This document shows positions 33,781 to 41,609 of a stretch of 64,000 nt of DNA, in pieces (the stretch's first letter is position 1; the number at the start of each line of letters is the position of its first letter). The notes under the pieces were generated by a model. That model had not been told where the DNA came from. It saw only the letters and a program-made list of their open reading frames with translations, and ran no database searches. The position numbers and the translations under genes are program-made. The stretch comes from UBA8199 sp964507045 (GTDB lineage: Bacteria; Verrucomicrobiota; Verrucomicrobiia; Limisphaerales; UBA8199): contig CAZDOO010000012.1 in NCBI GenBank assembly GCA_964507045.1, positions 22,238 to 86,237 of the forward strand, read 5' to 3'.

Positions 33781-33921
33781 CTAATTGGCGAGTTTTTGCC
33801 ATTGCGCGTTCTGGCCGCGCCCGAGGCACTCGACTTTCTTCCCGCGCAGGTCTTTTAACACCCGGCGGATCATGTCGAGGCTGACGCCCGGGCAGACGTG
33901 CTGGAGGTCGCTGACGCTCAT
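33781..33921 (-). CDS. Small wHTH protein, probable Fic C-terminal fragment
   Basis: A 46-residue frame, MSVSDLQHVCPGVSLDMIRR, VLKDLRGKKVECLGRGQNAQ, WQKLAN, which matches the winged-helix C-terminus common in Fic proteins (DLQ...PGVS.DM.RRVL..LR..G.V.CLGRG..A.W). There is no Fic catalytic domain upstream. Its ATG overlaps the stop of the PIN-like gene (ATGA), so it may be translated as an independent small regulator coupled to that gene, or may be a leftover. The Fic N-terminal remnant at 28127 is on the other strand and need not come from the same gene. Confidence 0.6.
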   Translation of the reverse strand: MSVSDLQHVCPGVSLDMIRRVLKDLRGKKVECLGRGQNAQWQKLAN

Positions 33922-34529
33922 AGTTGGTAAACGACTCCACCTTGCGGCGTCAGCACGATCAGCTTCCTGGCGACCAGGGCTGACACGATCTGCTGAACTT
34001 CTTCGTCGGACAATTCTTTGCGACAGAAGGAACGGACCGTCGTTAATAATGACTGCTTTCGCTTGGGCCGGCTTGTCTTGTTCTTCTGGAAGCGTTCGAC
34101 CACCCACTGGACCCGCTCGTCCAACGAGAGGCGGGTCATGGCGACCAGCGCCGGGATCCTGGCGAATTCATCATCCCGGCTGGCCAGGATGCTGTTCGCG
34201 CGCAAGTGCTTGATCAATGCGTCGTAATCTTTGTCCCGGGAAAGGATGTGGAAATAGCCTTTGGGATCGGCCCCCGCCTGCAGCCCGACATGATACGCCA
34301 GCACCAGGTCCAGAGCGTTGTTGGTCGCCCCCTCCGATTCGATCCACGCCACCTGATCATGGTACCGGTGGATCTGCCTGGCCAGCAGGGAGGGGAGCGT
34401 CTTCCGTCGCTGACCAACCACCAGGAACACCTTCGCGGCCTTGTCGGCGATGAGATCGAGATCCACTTCTTGTACGTTCTCGTAATCAACAAAGATGTAG
34501 TTTGTCCGGATGGCTGCATCTGTGGTCAT
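33918..34529 (-). CDS. PIN/NYN-like domain protein
   Basis: A 203-residue protein. The N-terminal about 130 residues form a PIN-like fold with acidic positions in YIFVDYENVQEVDLDLI (Asp15, Glu17), EGATNNALDLVLAYHVGLQA and FHILSRDKDYDALIKHL, the standard arrangement for NYN/PIN nucleases. The C-terminal part is basic and helical, ending in a small winged-helix-like segment (LSDEEVQQIVSALVARKLIV). It could be an RNase or an antiviral effector; neither is demonstrated. It is coupled to the small wHTH frame at 33781-33921. Confidence 0.78.
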   Translation of the reverse strand: MTTDAAIRTNYIFVDYENVQEVDLDLIADKAAKVFLVVGQRRKTLPSLLARQIHRYHDQVAWIESEGATNNALDLVLAYHVGLQAGADPKGYFHILSRDKDYDALIKHLRANSILASRDDEFARIPALVAMTRLSLDERVQWVVERFQKNKTSRPKRKQSLLTTVRSFCRKELSDEEVQQIVSALVARKLIVLTPQGGVVYQL

Positions 34530-34912
34530 AATTCTCGTTTGAAAGTTTTGTCCAAGATGGCTGGGACGCGCGCTTCTTGTTCGGCAAATTGTATTTGTTT
34601 CAGCCTATCTGTGTCTCGCGCCACCTGGCCATCATATAGTCATTTCCACTGTTGACAATGCATTACTGTCTTCCTGCATTGTCTTCGGTTCGAGGGACAA
34701 AAGTCAGCCCTGTGCCGTGTGAGCGGTGCGCTGATTATAGCAGGCGCCGCACTCCGCTCTGCGCGTGTCATTCACGTCTACCACTTTTGGAAGACTGGGT
34801 GGCGGTGGGTTGATAGGGGTGTATTGGGGCACTTGGGCATAAGTCGAAGAATCAATCTATCGGTTTCATCCTTGACTGGGCTCGTGATCTTTGGTAGCTG
34901 ATAACTAGGTTT
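34530..34912. other. Intergenic region with an inverted repeat
   Basis: About 380 bp, lower in GC than its surroundings. GACAATGCA (34654-34662) and TGCATTGTC (34675-34683) form a perfect 9-bp inverted repeat with a 12-bp spacer, about 125 bp upstream of the PIN-like gene. No supported gene. Confidence 0.45.
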
Positions 34913-36913
34913 ATGAAAGGCTCTTCCGTGCCGGGTTCGGTCTTGCCGCTGCTGATTCCACTACTGCTGCTTTGCGGCAGCCTGCAGACTGAAGCGCGCG
35001 TTTACTTCATCTCCAACACAAACGACACAACTGGGGTTGCGAGCCTCCGCGGCGCCGTGATTGACGCGAACCGTAATGGGGGACACAACCGTATTATCCT
35101 GGGCCAGGAACAACGTCACGGGGGACGCCATCGGCAACCGAGCCAGTGGACTTATGGTCTGACAATTCCCGGCTCGAACGAGGATGCGGCGCTCACTGGC
35201 GACCTGGACATCACGCGGGGCAACCTGGAGATCGTTGGGACCGGCCCGGATGTCACCATTGATGCGGCGGGTTTGGGGGATCGCGTATTCCACGTTCTGC
35301 CGGGCGCGCACGTGAGGCTCGAAGGCCTCACGCTAAGTCGGGGTCTTGGAACCCAGGCTGGCGGGGCGATCTACAATGCTGGCGAGCTTCAAATCGAGCG
35401 TTGCGTCATTACCAACAACTCCGGCGGCAGTTCTGGTTGGGGTGTAGATACAGGCGGGCCTGGCGGCGGCATTTACAACACGGGCAGGATGACGCTGCGC
35501 TATTCGGTCGTGACGGGCAATAGCTCCGGGTGGGGTAGTGGAGGCAACGGCGGTGGCATCTTCAACGCCGGGAAGCTTGGGATATACCATAGCCGTATTA
35601 CCAATAATTCAGGGGGATTCGATGGCTGGGCCTTGGACGGTGGCGGTGGCATATATAATGCCGCCGAACTCACCCTGAGTCACTCTTTGGTTGCAGGGAA
35701 TACCGCGCGGCAAAATTGGGCCGGATGCGCCGGCGGTGGCATTGTTAATACCGGGACGGCCAAGCTTGAGCAGAGTGTCGTCACGGCCAATTCGGCTGCT
35801 CCCGGCTTGGGCTATTTTGGGACGGGATTCGATGGAGGCAGCGGTGGCGGCATCTACAGCTCCGGCCTGATGACCGTAGAAGACTGTTTAGTAAGCAACA
35901 ATTTCAGCGGCCAAGGAGGCGACGGGAACCTGCCTGGGGGGGTTATTACCTTGTCTGCGCCTGCCGGACCGGGCGGTAGCGGGGGCAGCGGAGCTGGCAT
36001 CTTCAACGCCGGGCAGATGCTGCTCAAGAGGTCCACGGTTGCTGGTAATACCAGCGGTAACGGCGGAGCCGGCGGCAACGCCTATTACGGCACGGGCGGC
36101 AATGGAGGTGAGGGAGGTAGTGGCGGTGGGATCTTCAGCCTCGGAACCTTGAATATGGAAAGCTGCACAATTAGCAGCAATCGTTGTGGAAGTGGCGGGA
36201 ATGGCGGCAGCGGAGGGGCCCTTAATGGCACTGGGGGAGCCGGCGGCTCGGGCGGCGGGGCTTACAACGGAGGCGGGCTAGAGCTGACCTCATGCACCGT
36301 CGTGCTTAACGAGAGCGGTAACGGAGGTAACGGGGCAAGCGGCTCTATCAGCTACTCTGACCCTGTTCCTCCCCCTCCCGCTGGTGGACAGGGGGGGAAT
36401 GGCGGCGGCATTATGAACGGCGCGACCAACGCACAAGTCGTAATGCGCAACACCTTGACTGCCTTCAATCTGGCTGGAGTCGGGGGAGCAGGCGGAACCA
36501 ACACCTCTGACAACTGGCCACCAGTCATTACCGGGGTGGGGAGTTCGGGGTCTGAAGGCTCCGACCCTGACCTTGCCGGACCGTTTATTTCAGAAGGCTA
36601 CAATTTGATTGGCATCGCCAACGACGCTACTGCCCTGGCCAGTCTCCCTAATGCTGACCAAGTCGGCAGCATCGTCTTGCCAATCAATCCTCTCATCGGC
36701 CCCCTGCAAATGAATGGAGGCTTCACCCCGACGCACGCACTGCTACCCGCCAGTCCGGCCATTGACCAAGGCAACAGCTTCGGCATTCACTGGGATCAGC
36801 GTGGCGCGCATCGGCCCCACGACTGCCGGCCTCTCCCGAACGCGCCAGGTAGCGACGGGAGTGACATCGGCGCGTTCGAGCTCGGCCCGCCGCAACTGCG
36901 GGAGAGACATTAG
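34913..36913 (+). CDS. Secreted beta-helix protein with choice-of-anchor Q domain
   Basis: A 666-residue exported protein. Signal peptide (about 1-28), then TNDTTGVASLRGAVIDANRN, similar to the CSLREA-type opening of surface beta-helix proteins. Residues about 115-520 are Gly/Asn-rich turns of a right-handed parallel beta-helix, with repeating GGGIYN/GGGIFN.G.L.......I..N.SG units. The C-terminus has NPLIGPLQMNGGFTPTHALL, PASPAIDQGNS and GSDIGAFELG, the choice-of-anchor Q signature. Such proteins are surface or outer-membrane attached, often polysaccharide-related or adhesins. GGCGG-type DNA repeats make the middle prone to copy-number change. Confidence 0.88.
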   Translation: MKGSSVPGSVLPLLIPLLLLCGSLQTEARVYFISNTNDTTGVASLRGAVIDANRNGGHNRIILGQEQRHGGRHRQPSQWTYGLTIPGSNEDAALTGDLDITRGNLEIVGTGPDVTIDAAGLGDRVFHVLPGAHVRLEGLTLSRGLGTQAGGAIYNAGELQIERCVITNNSGGSSGWGVDTGGPGGGIYNTGRMTLRYSVVTGNSSGWGSGGNGGGIFNAGKLGIYHSRITNNSGGFDGWALDGGGGIYNAAELTLSHSLVAGNTARQNWAGCAGGGIVNTGTAKLEQSVVTANSAAPGLGYFGTGFDGGSGGGIYSSGLMTVEDCLVSNNFSGQGGDGNLPGGVITLSAPAGPGGSGGSGAGIFNAGQMLLKRSTVAGNTSGNGGAGGNAYYGTGGNGGEGGSGGGIFSLGTLNMESCTISSNRCGSGGNGGSGGALNGTGGAGGSGGGAYNGGGLELTSCTVVLNESGNGGNGASGSISYSDPVPPPPAGGQGGNGGGIMNGATNAQVVMRNTLTAFNLAGVGGAGGTNTSDNWPPVITGVGSSGSEGSDPDLAGPFISEGYNLIGIANDATALASLPNADQVGSIVLPINPLIGPLQMNGGFTPTHALLPASPAIDQGNSFGIHWDQRGAHRPHDCRPLPNAPGSDGSDIGAFELGPPQLRERH

Positions 36914-37061
36914 CAAGGGGCTTAGCGTGACGCCGGTTTCGACGCGTCTTCGCGCCTTGGTTGTTCACTTCCCACTGCGGCACTTAGGTTAAATCGTGTG
37001 GTTTCCAGACCGGGGATGGGGGGAGGCTGGGAATGCCGGGAGCGGAGCTGGATGGGTTATG

Positions 37062-37619
37062 CTAAGGCTTGGCGCCGGGGGCTTCGGCCAGCAGTTTCTT
37101 CACTACCTGCTCCACATAATTGGGCTGCAGGCCGATGATGCGCACTATCCCCTTGCGGTCCACGATTGCATAGGTGGGATAATAGTGCACCTGCCAGGCC
37201 TTTTCGGAGGCGAGCTGCGGGTCGCAGGCGGTCGGATAGGCCATGCCACGGGCACTGGCCGTCTGCGCCATTTTCTCCTGCCCCCGCTTCGAAGTGCACA
37301 CGCCGACGATGACCAGGCCCTTGTCCTTGTATTTCTTCAGCAGCTCGTTGTTGTGGGGAATGGCCGCCATGCACGGGCCGCACCAGGTGGCATAGAAGTC
37401 CACCACGACCACCTTGCCTTTCATGTCTTCGGGTTTGACCTGGCCGTTGACCCAGCCGGCGAGGTCCAGCCTGGGCATCGGTTTGCCTTCCAGCGCCGCG
37501 TGCCTGGCCCGCGCCTGGCTGTCCCAGTCCCAGGTCCAACTGTCCGGGAATTCTCCGCCGCGAACGCTCAGGACCGAGGCGAAGCTCAACGCGAACAACC
37601 AGACTTGTAGTCTGTTCAT
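37062..37619 (-). CDS. TlpA-like periplasmic thioredoxin
   Basis: A 185-residue thioredoxin-fold protein with a signal peptide (LQVWLFALSFASVLSVRG). The redox motif is WCGPC in VVVDFYATWCGPCMAAIPHN; the cis-Pro is in YYPTYAIVDRKG. An N-terminal insertion (WTWDWDSQARARHAALEGKP) precedes the domain. TlpA/ResA relatives reduce disulfides or help cytochrome c maturation, which would suit the nine-haem cytochrome gene nearby, although on the opposite strand. I preferred the ATG at 37619, which begins the signal peptide, to the open extension at 37700. Confidence 0.9.
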   Translation of the reverse strand: MNRLQVWLFALSFASVLSVRGGEFPDSWTWDWDSQARARHAALEGKPMPRLDLAGWVNGQVKPEDMKGKVVVVDFYATWCGPCMAAIPHNNELLKKYKDKGLVIVGVCTSKRGQEKMAQTASARGMAYPTACDPQLASEKAWQVHYYPTYAIVDRKGIVRIIGLQPNYVEQVVKKLLAEAPGAKP

Positions 37620-37696
37620 GAGCGATTCGATATCACGGCGGCACCCGCCAGTCAAGACGCGCCCGGCAGGCCCCACCCGCGGTGTCGGGCCGCGTT

Positions 37697-38194
37697 TCAA
37701 GGCCCTGGATAGCGCACCTTCAGGATCGTCAACTCCTCACCGCCTGCCGGTGATTGAAACCGCACGCGATCCCCCGCGCTCCGGGACAGCAGCGTCCGCG
37801 CCAGGGGCGAGATCCAACTGATTCGCCCCGACGCGGGATCGGCCTCGTCCACGCCAACGATCTGGTATTGCGCTTCCTCGCCGTCTTCGTGGCGGAGGGT
37901 CACCGCGGCGCCGAACGCAACCTTCGTCGGGTCGGCGGGAGTCTCGGCCACCACCACCGACTGCAGCGTCGCCTGGAGCCTTCGGATCGCGGCATCCAGT
38001 CGCCGTTGATCGGCCTCCATGCCCTCCCCGGCGGACGCCCGTTTGGTTTCGAGAAGTGCCTGCAGCCGATGCCGCAGTTTGTCCGCGCCCTCCCGGGTGA
38101 TGTAGTTGCGCGTCCCCGGCGGCAACTGGGGCCGAACGGACGGCATTTCCTCCGCCCCGCTTTCCTCCAACTCGCGCTTGAAGGCCCGGCTCAC
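37697..38194 (-). CDS. GreA/GreB-family transcription factor
   Basis: A 165-residue protein with the GreB-like start MSRAF, a short coiled-coil region (ITREGADKLRHRLQALLETK, ADQRRLDAAIRRLQATLQSV) and a C-terminal FKBP-like domain (VAFGAAVTLRHEDGEEAQYQ, GRISWISPLARTLLSRSAGD). Classic GreA and GreB carry an acidic GDLSENAEY-type tip that stimulates RNA polymerase cleavage; no such tip is visible here, where the loop is Ala/Gly/Glu-rich (RASAGEGMEAD). It may therefore bind the secondary channel with altered activity, as other Gre-like proteins do. It is separate from neighbours on the minus strand. Confidence 0.8.
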   Translation of the reverse strand: MSRAFKRELEESGAEEMPSVRPQLPPGTRNYITREGADKLRHRLQALLETKRASAGEGMEADQRRLDAAIRRLQATLQSVVVAETPADPTKVAFGAAVTLRHEDGEEAQYQIVGVDEADPASGRISWISPLARTLLSRSAGDRVRFQSPAGGEELTILKVRYPGP

Positions 38195-38371
38195 GCATCA
38201 ACGTTAAGGCGCCGGCAAATCAGGAACAAGTAAATCAGTCGAGCCCGGCCACAGCTCGACATGGCCACGGGCAGCGCTGCCGGGTCTCCTGGCCGTTGAC
38301 ATGCCACCGAACAGGTATATGGTGAGAAACACCCATACCAGACTTATGGGTGACGCAAGCACAAGAATGCC

Positions 38372-40810
38372 ATGAAAGCTGCAGCTTCGCTTACTCTCAG
38401 CGGCCTGCTGTGCGGGATCGCGCTCAACTCCAACGCCGCCACCGCCACCATCCTCGGCTGGAACAACCTCGGGATGCACTGCATGGACAGTGATTACTCG
38501 GTGTTCACTATCCTGCCGCCCTACAACACCATCGAGGCCCAGCTCATCGTCGGTGGCAAGCTGGTTACCAACGGTGCCGGCTACACCGTCACCTATCAGG
38601 CATTGGCAGACCCGTCGCGGTCCATCAACTCCACCGCGGTCGGCAAGGGCAATTTCTACACCTACACGCCTTGGCTTTATGGCGCGCTCGCGCCGGACCA
38701 GGGGCTCCTTGGGTGGCCCATGCCGGGCCTGGCCAACATCCCGCAAACCAACGTCTTCGAGACCCTCAACGAACCCCTCCATGGCGTCTTCACCCGGGTC
38801 AATTGGTGGCGCGCCGAGGGCATTCCGATCACCCCTTACGACGACGCGCTGCGCAAGAATCCCTACCCGCTGATGCGCATGCTCGCCCGGAACAGCGCGA
38901 ATCAGCCTATCGCCACCAACGACGTGGTGCTGCCGGTGTCCGATGAAATGGACTGCCGCGTCTGCCACGGCTCCGGCACCCAGGCGGCGGCGCAGCCGGG
39001 CGCCGGCTGGGTTTGGGATGGCCTTCCGGAACGGGATTATCGGCTGAACATCCTGCGCCTGCACGACGAGCGGCAGTTCGCCCAGCATGCGGCGGTTTAT
39101 GCGGCGGCACTGGCGACCTACAACTACAACCCCGCCGGCCTCTACCGTCGCGTCACTGCCGAGGGCAAGCCGGTCCTGTGCGCCCGGTGCCACGCCTCGG
39201 AGGCGCTCCAAACCACCAATTATCCCGGCGTCCAGGCGCTGACCACCTCGGTCCATTCCCGGCACGCCAACGTGATGGACCCCGAGTTGAATATCACGCT
39301 GGACAACTCCGCCAACCGTGCTGCCTGCTACCGCTGTCATCCCGGGTCCACGACCCGTTGCCTGCGCGGGGCGATGGGCAGCGCGATTGCCGCCGACGGC
39401 TCGATGGAGATGCAGTGCCAGAGTTGCCACGGCAACATGAGCGCCGTGGGCTCTTCGGCCCGCGTCGGCTGGATCATGGAACCCAACTGCCAGTCCTGCC
39501 ACGTCGGCACGGCCACGAACAATCCCATACGCTACACCTCCGCCTTCGATGCCCCCGGCCACCCGCGCGTGACGGCGGATCAGACTTTCGCCACCACGCC
39601 CGATACTCCTCCCACCTCGAACCCGCCGCTCAACCTTTCCCTCTACCGCTTCTCCGTTGGTCACGGCGGCTTGCAATGCTCCGCTTGCCACGGCTCCACC
39701 CACGCCGAGTTCCCCAGCGCACACGCCAATGACAACCTCCGCAACATTCGCCTGCAAGGCCACGGTGGGGTAATGATCGAATGCACCGCCTGCCATGTCA
39801 CCATGACCGCCAACAGCACCAACCTGAATCGCGGCCCGCATGGCCTGCATCCCCTCAACCAGAACTGGGTGACCGGCCATCACGACCTGCTGGGGGACAA
39901 TAAGGCTCAGTGCAAAGTCTGTCACGGAACCGATTACCGGGGCACAGTCCTTTCCCGCGCGCAAACCAACCGCACCTATAATGTCTTCGGCACCACGATC
40001 ACGTTCAATCGTGGCGATACGATTGGCTGCTACAACTGTCACCAGGGTCCCGGGGAGGGCAATCGGAATACCAACGCCGCGCCGGTCGTGGCCGGCGTGC
40101 TTACTAACACCACCAACGACAAGTCGGTGGACATGCTGCTGTCGGTCACTGGCGCCGGCGCCAGCCCTCGCATCATAACCCAGGCCACCAACGGCGCTGT
40201 CGGGCTGAACCCCAACACCCGCGTCGCCACTTATTTCCCCAACCCGGGCTTTGTCGGCGCCGATCAGTTCACCTTTGCCGCCTATGACGGTTCCAAGAAC
40301 TCCACCTTGGCCACGGGCAGCGTCACCGTGGCCCAGGGGCCGTTCTCCCTCGGGGCGGTGGCCCATGTCCCGCCCACTTATCCTGCCGGCTGGCCGGTCG
40401 CCTTTGCGGTCGTGCCCACGGTCACCAACCACGCCGCGGCTGTGACCTGGGACTGGAACTTCGGCGACGGCTCGGCCCATAGCACCAACCAGTACGCCGC
40501 CCACGCCTACGCGCTGCCCGGCACCTACAACTGGAGTGTGACCTCCACGGTGTCCAGCGCTTCCACCGTCAACAGCGGCAGTATTGTTATCGGCAGCCCG
40601 GTGCAGCTCGCGGTCATGCGCGCGCCGAACCAAGTGATCCTCTCCTGGCCCAACACCATCGCCGACACGCTGCTGGAGGGCAGCGGTGCGCTCGGCCCTT
40701 GGGCGAACTGGCAATGGGTGACGAACCTGCCGGTTGCCGGGCCGAGCTTGCTCAGCGTCACGCTGCCTGCCACCGGCACGGAGTTCTTCCGGGTGCGACG
40801 CCCCTGGTAA
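38372..40810 (+). CDS. Secreted nine-haem cytochrome c-like protein with PKD domain
   Basis: An 812-residue exported protein. A signal peptide is followed by LGWNNLGMHCMDSDYSVFT, a conserved opening of a multihaem family. Nine CxxCH motifs are visible in order: CRVCH, CARCH, CYRCH, CQSCH, CQSCH, CSACH, CTACH, CKVCH and CYNCH (between residues about 195 and 560). Then a cadherin-like beta domain (ATYFPNPGFVGADQFTFAAY), a PKD domain (WDWNFGDGSAHS) and a C-terminal FFRVRR-ended module typical of secreted proteins in this window. A role in extracellular or periplasmic electron transfer is inferred. The start at ATG 38372 gives a clear signal peptide. No redox partner is adjacent except the TlpA-like protein 750 bp away. 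Confidence 0.92.
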   Translation: MKAAASLTLSGLLCGIALNSNAATATILGWNNLGMHCMDSDYSVFTILPPYNTIEAQLIVGGKLVTNGAGYTVTYQALADPSRSINSTAVGKGNFYTYTPWLYGALAPDQGLLGWPMPGLANIPQTNVFETLNEPLHGVFTRVNWWRAEGIPITPYDDALRKNPYPLMRMLARNSANQPIATNDVVLPVSDEMDCRVCHGSGTQAAAQPGAGWVWDGLPERDYRLNILRLHDERQFAQHAAVYAAALATYNYNPAGLYRRVTAEGKPVLCARCHASEALQTTNYPGVQALTTSVHSRHANVMDPELNITLDNSANRAACYRCHPGSTTRCLRGAMGSAIAADGSMEMQCQSCHGNMSAVGSSARVGWIMEPNCQSCHVGTATNNPIRYTSAFDAPGHPRVTADQTFATTPDTPPTSNPPLNLSLYRFSVGHGGLQCSACHGSTHAEFPSAHANDNLRNIRLQGHGGVMIECTACHVTMTANSTNLNRGPHGLHPLNQNWVTGHHDLLGDNKAQCKVCHGTDYRGTVLSRAQTNRTYNVFGTTITFNRGDTIGCYNCHQGPGEGNRNTNAAPVVAGVLTNTTNDKSVDMLLSVTGAGASPRIITQATNGAVGLNPNTRVATYFPNPGFVGADQFTFAAYDGSKNSTLATGSVTVAQGPFSLGAVAHVPPTYPAGWPVAFAVVPTVTNHAAAVTWDWNFGDGSAHSTNQYAAHAYALPGTYNWSVTSTVSSASTVNSGSIVIGSPVQLAVMRAPNQVILSWPNTIADTLLEGSGALGPWANWQWVTNLPVAGPSLLSVTLPATGTEFFRVRRPW

Positions 40811-41004
40811 CCGCACCCCACGCCGGAACTGGATTGACTAAGCGCTGATCGCTGGTGAATGAATTCTGCGCCTGGAGGACACCCCCCAGTCGCACCGGCA
40901 CGGCTGGCCGGGGCCCTGTGATGGCGGGCGGCCAGGGAACGATGCGGCAACAGGAACCGGTTCGAAATTGACTGCCGGAAAGGCTCCAGGCAAGCTGCTG
41001 CGAA

Positions 41005-41565
41005 ATGTCGCCAGCCGAAATCCTCCTCCTCGCGCTAGGGCTGGCCATGGACGCCTTCGCGGTGGCGGTCGGGGTGGCTATGCGGGGCCACGTCACTGGG
41101 CTGCGGCCGGCATTTCGCCTGTGGTTTCACTTTGGGCTGTTTCAGTTTCTCATGCCGGTAATCGGCTGGTTTGTCGGCCTGAAGGTCGCCCACGCCATCG
41201 GGACGCTGGATCACTGGGTCGCCCTGGGGATATTGAGCTATGTCGGGGGGAGAATGATCTATGGTGGCTGCCAGACCGAGCCGGCTCAGGAACGCGCCCC
41301 GGATCCGACGCGCGGCTGGCCGCTGATGCTTCTGAGCGTGGCCACCAGTGTTGATGCGCTGGCCATCGGGCTGAGCCTGGCTATGCTGCGCGTCAGCATC
41401 TGGTATCCCAGCCTGGTCATCGGGGTGGTCACCGCGGCGTTATCCTTCCTGGGCGTGGAATTGGGCTGCCGCCTCGGACGCCGCTTCAGCAGCCGCGCTG
41501 AAATCATCGGCGGACTGATCCTCATTCTTATCGGGGTGCGCATCGTCGCGGCCGATTACACCTGA
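41005..41565 (+). CDS. mntP: MntP-type manganese efflux protein
   Basis: A 186-residue, six-helix membrane protein. The family signature repeats are clear: LGLAMDAFAVAVGVAMRG near the start and SVATSVDALAIGLSLAM in the second half, each with the conserved Asp. WFHFGLFQFLMPVIGWFVGL and ILILIGVRI also match. MntP exports Mn(II). I looked for a yybP-ykoY-type Mn riboswitch in the 190 bp upstream and could not identify one by eye. Confidence 0.95.
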   Translation: MSPAEILLLALGLAMDAFAVAVGVAMRGHVTGLRPAFRLWFHFGLFQFLMPVIGWFVGLKVAHAIGTLDHWVALGILSYVGGRMIYGGCQTEPAQERAPDPTRGWPLMLLSVATSVDALAIGLSLAMLRVSIWYPSLVIGVVTAALSFLGVELGCRLGRRFSSRAEIIGGLILILIGVRIVAADYT

Positions 41566-41609
41566 AGCCCCGGCCCAATCGAACGGGGTGACGTCCGGCT
41601 GCCCGCCGC

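Noticed and set aside
38204..40816. Long minus-strand frame opposite the multihaem cytochrome gene
   Set aside because: It is rich in Arg/Gly/Val and unlike any protein family, while the plus strand has nine CxxCH motifs and a signal peptide.
40955..40975. GGTTCGAAATT resembling a tRNA T-loop
   Set aside because: There is no acceptor stem, D-loop or anticodon arm around it.
40811..41004. Possible Mn-responsive riboswitch before mntP
   Set aside because: The yybP-ykoY conserved bases could not be found by eye.
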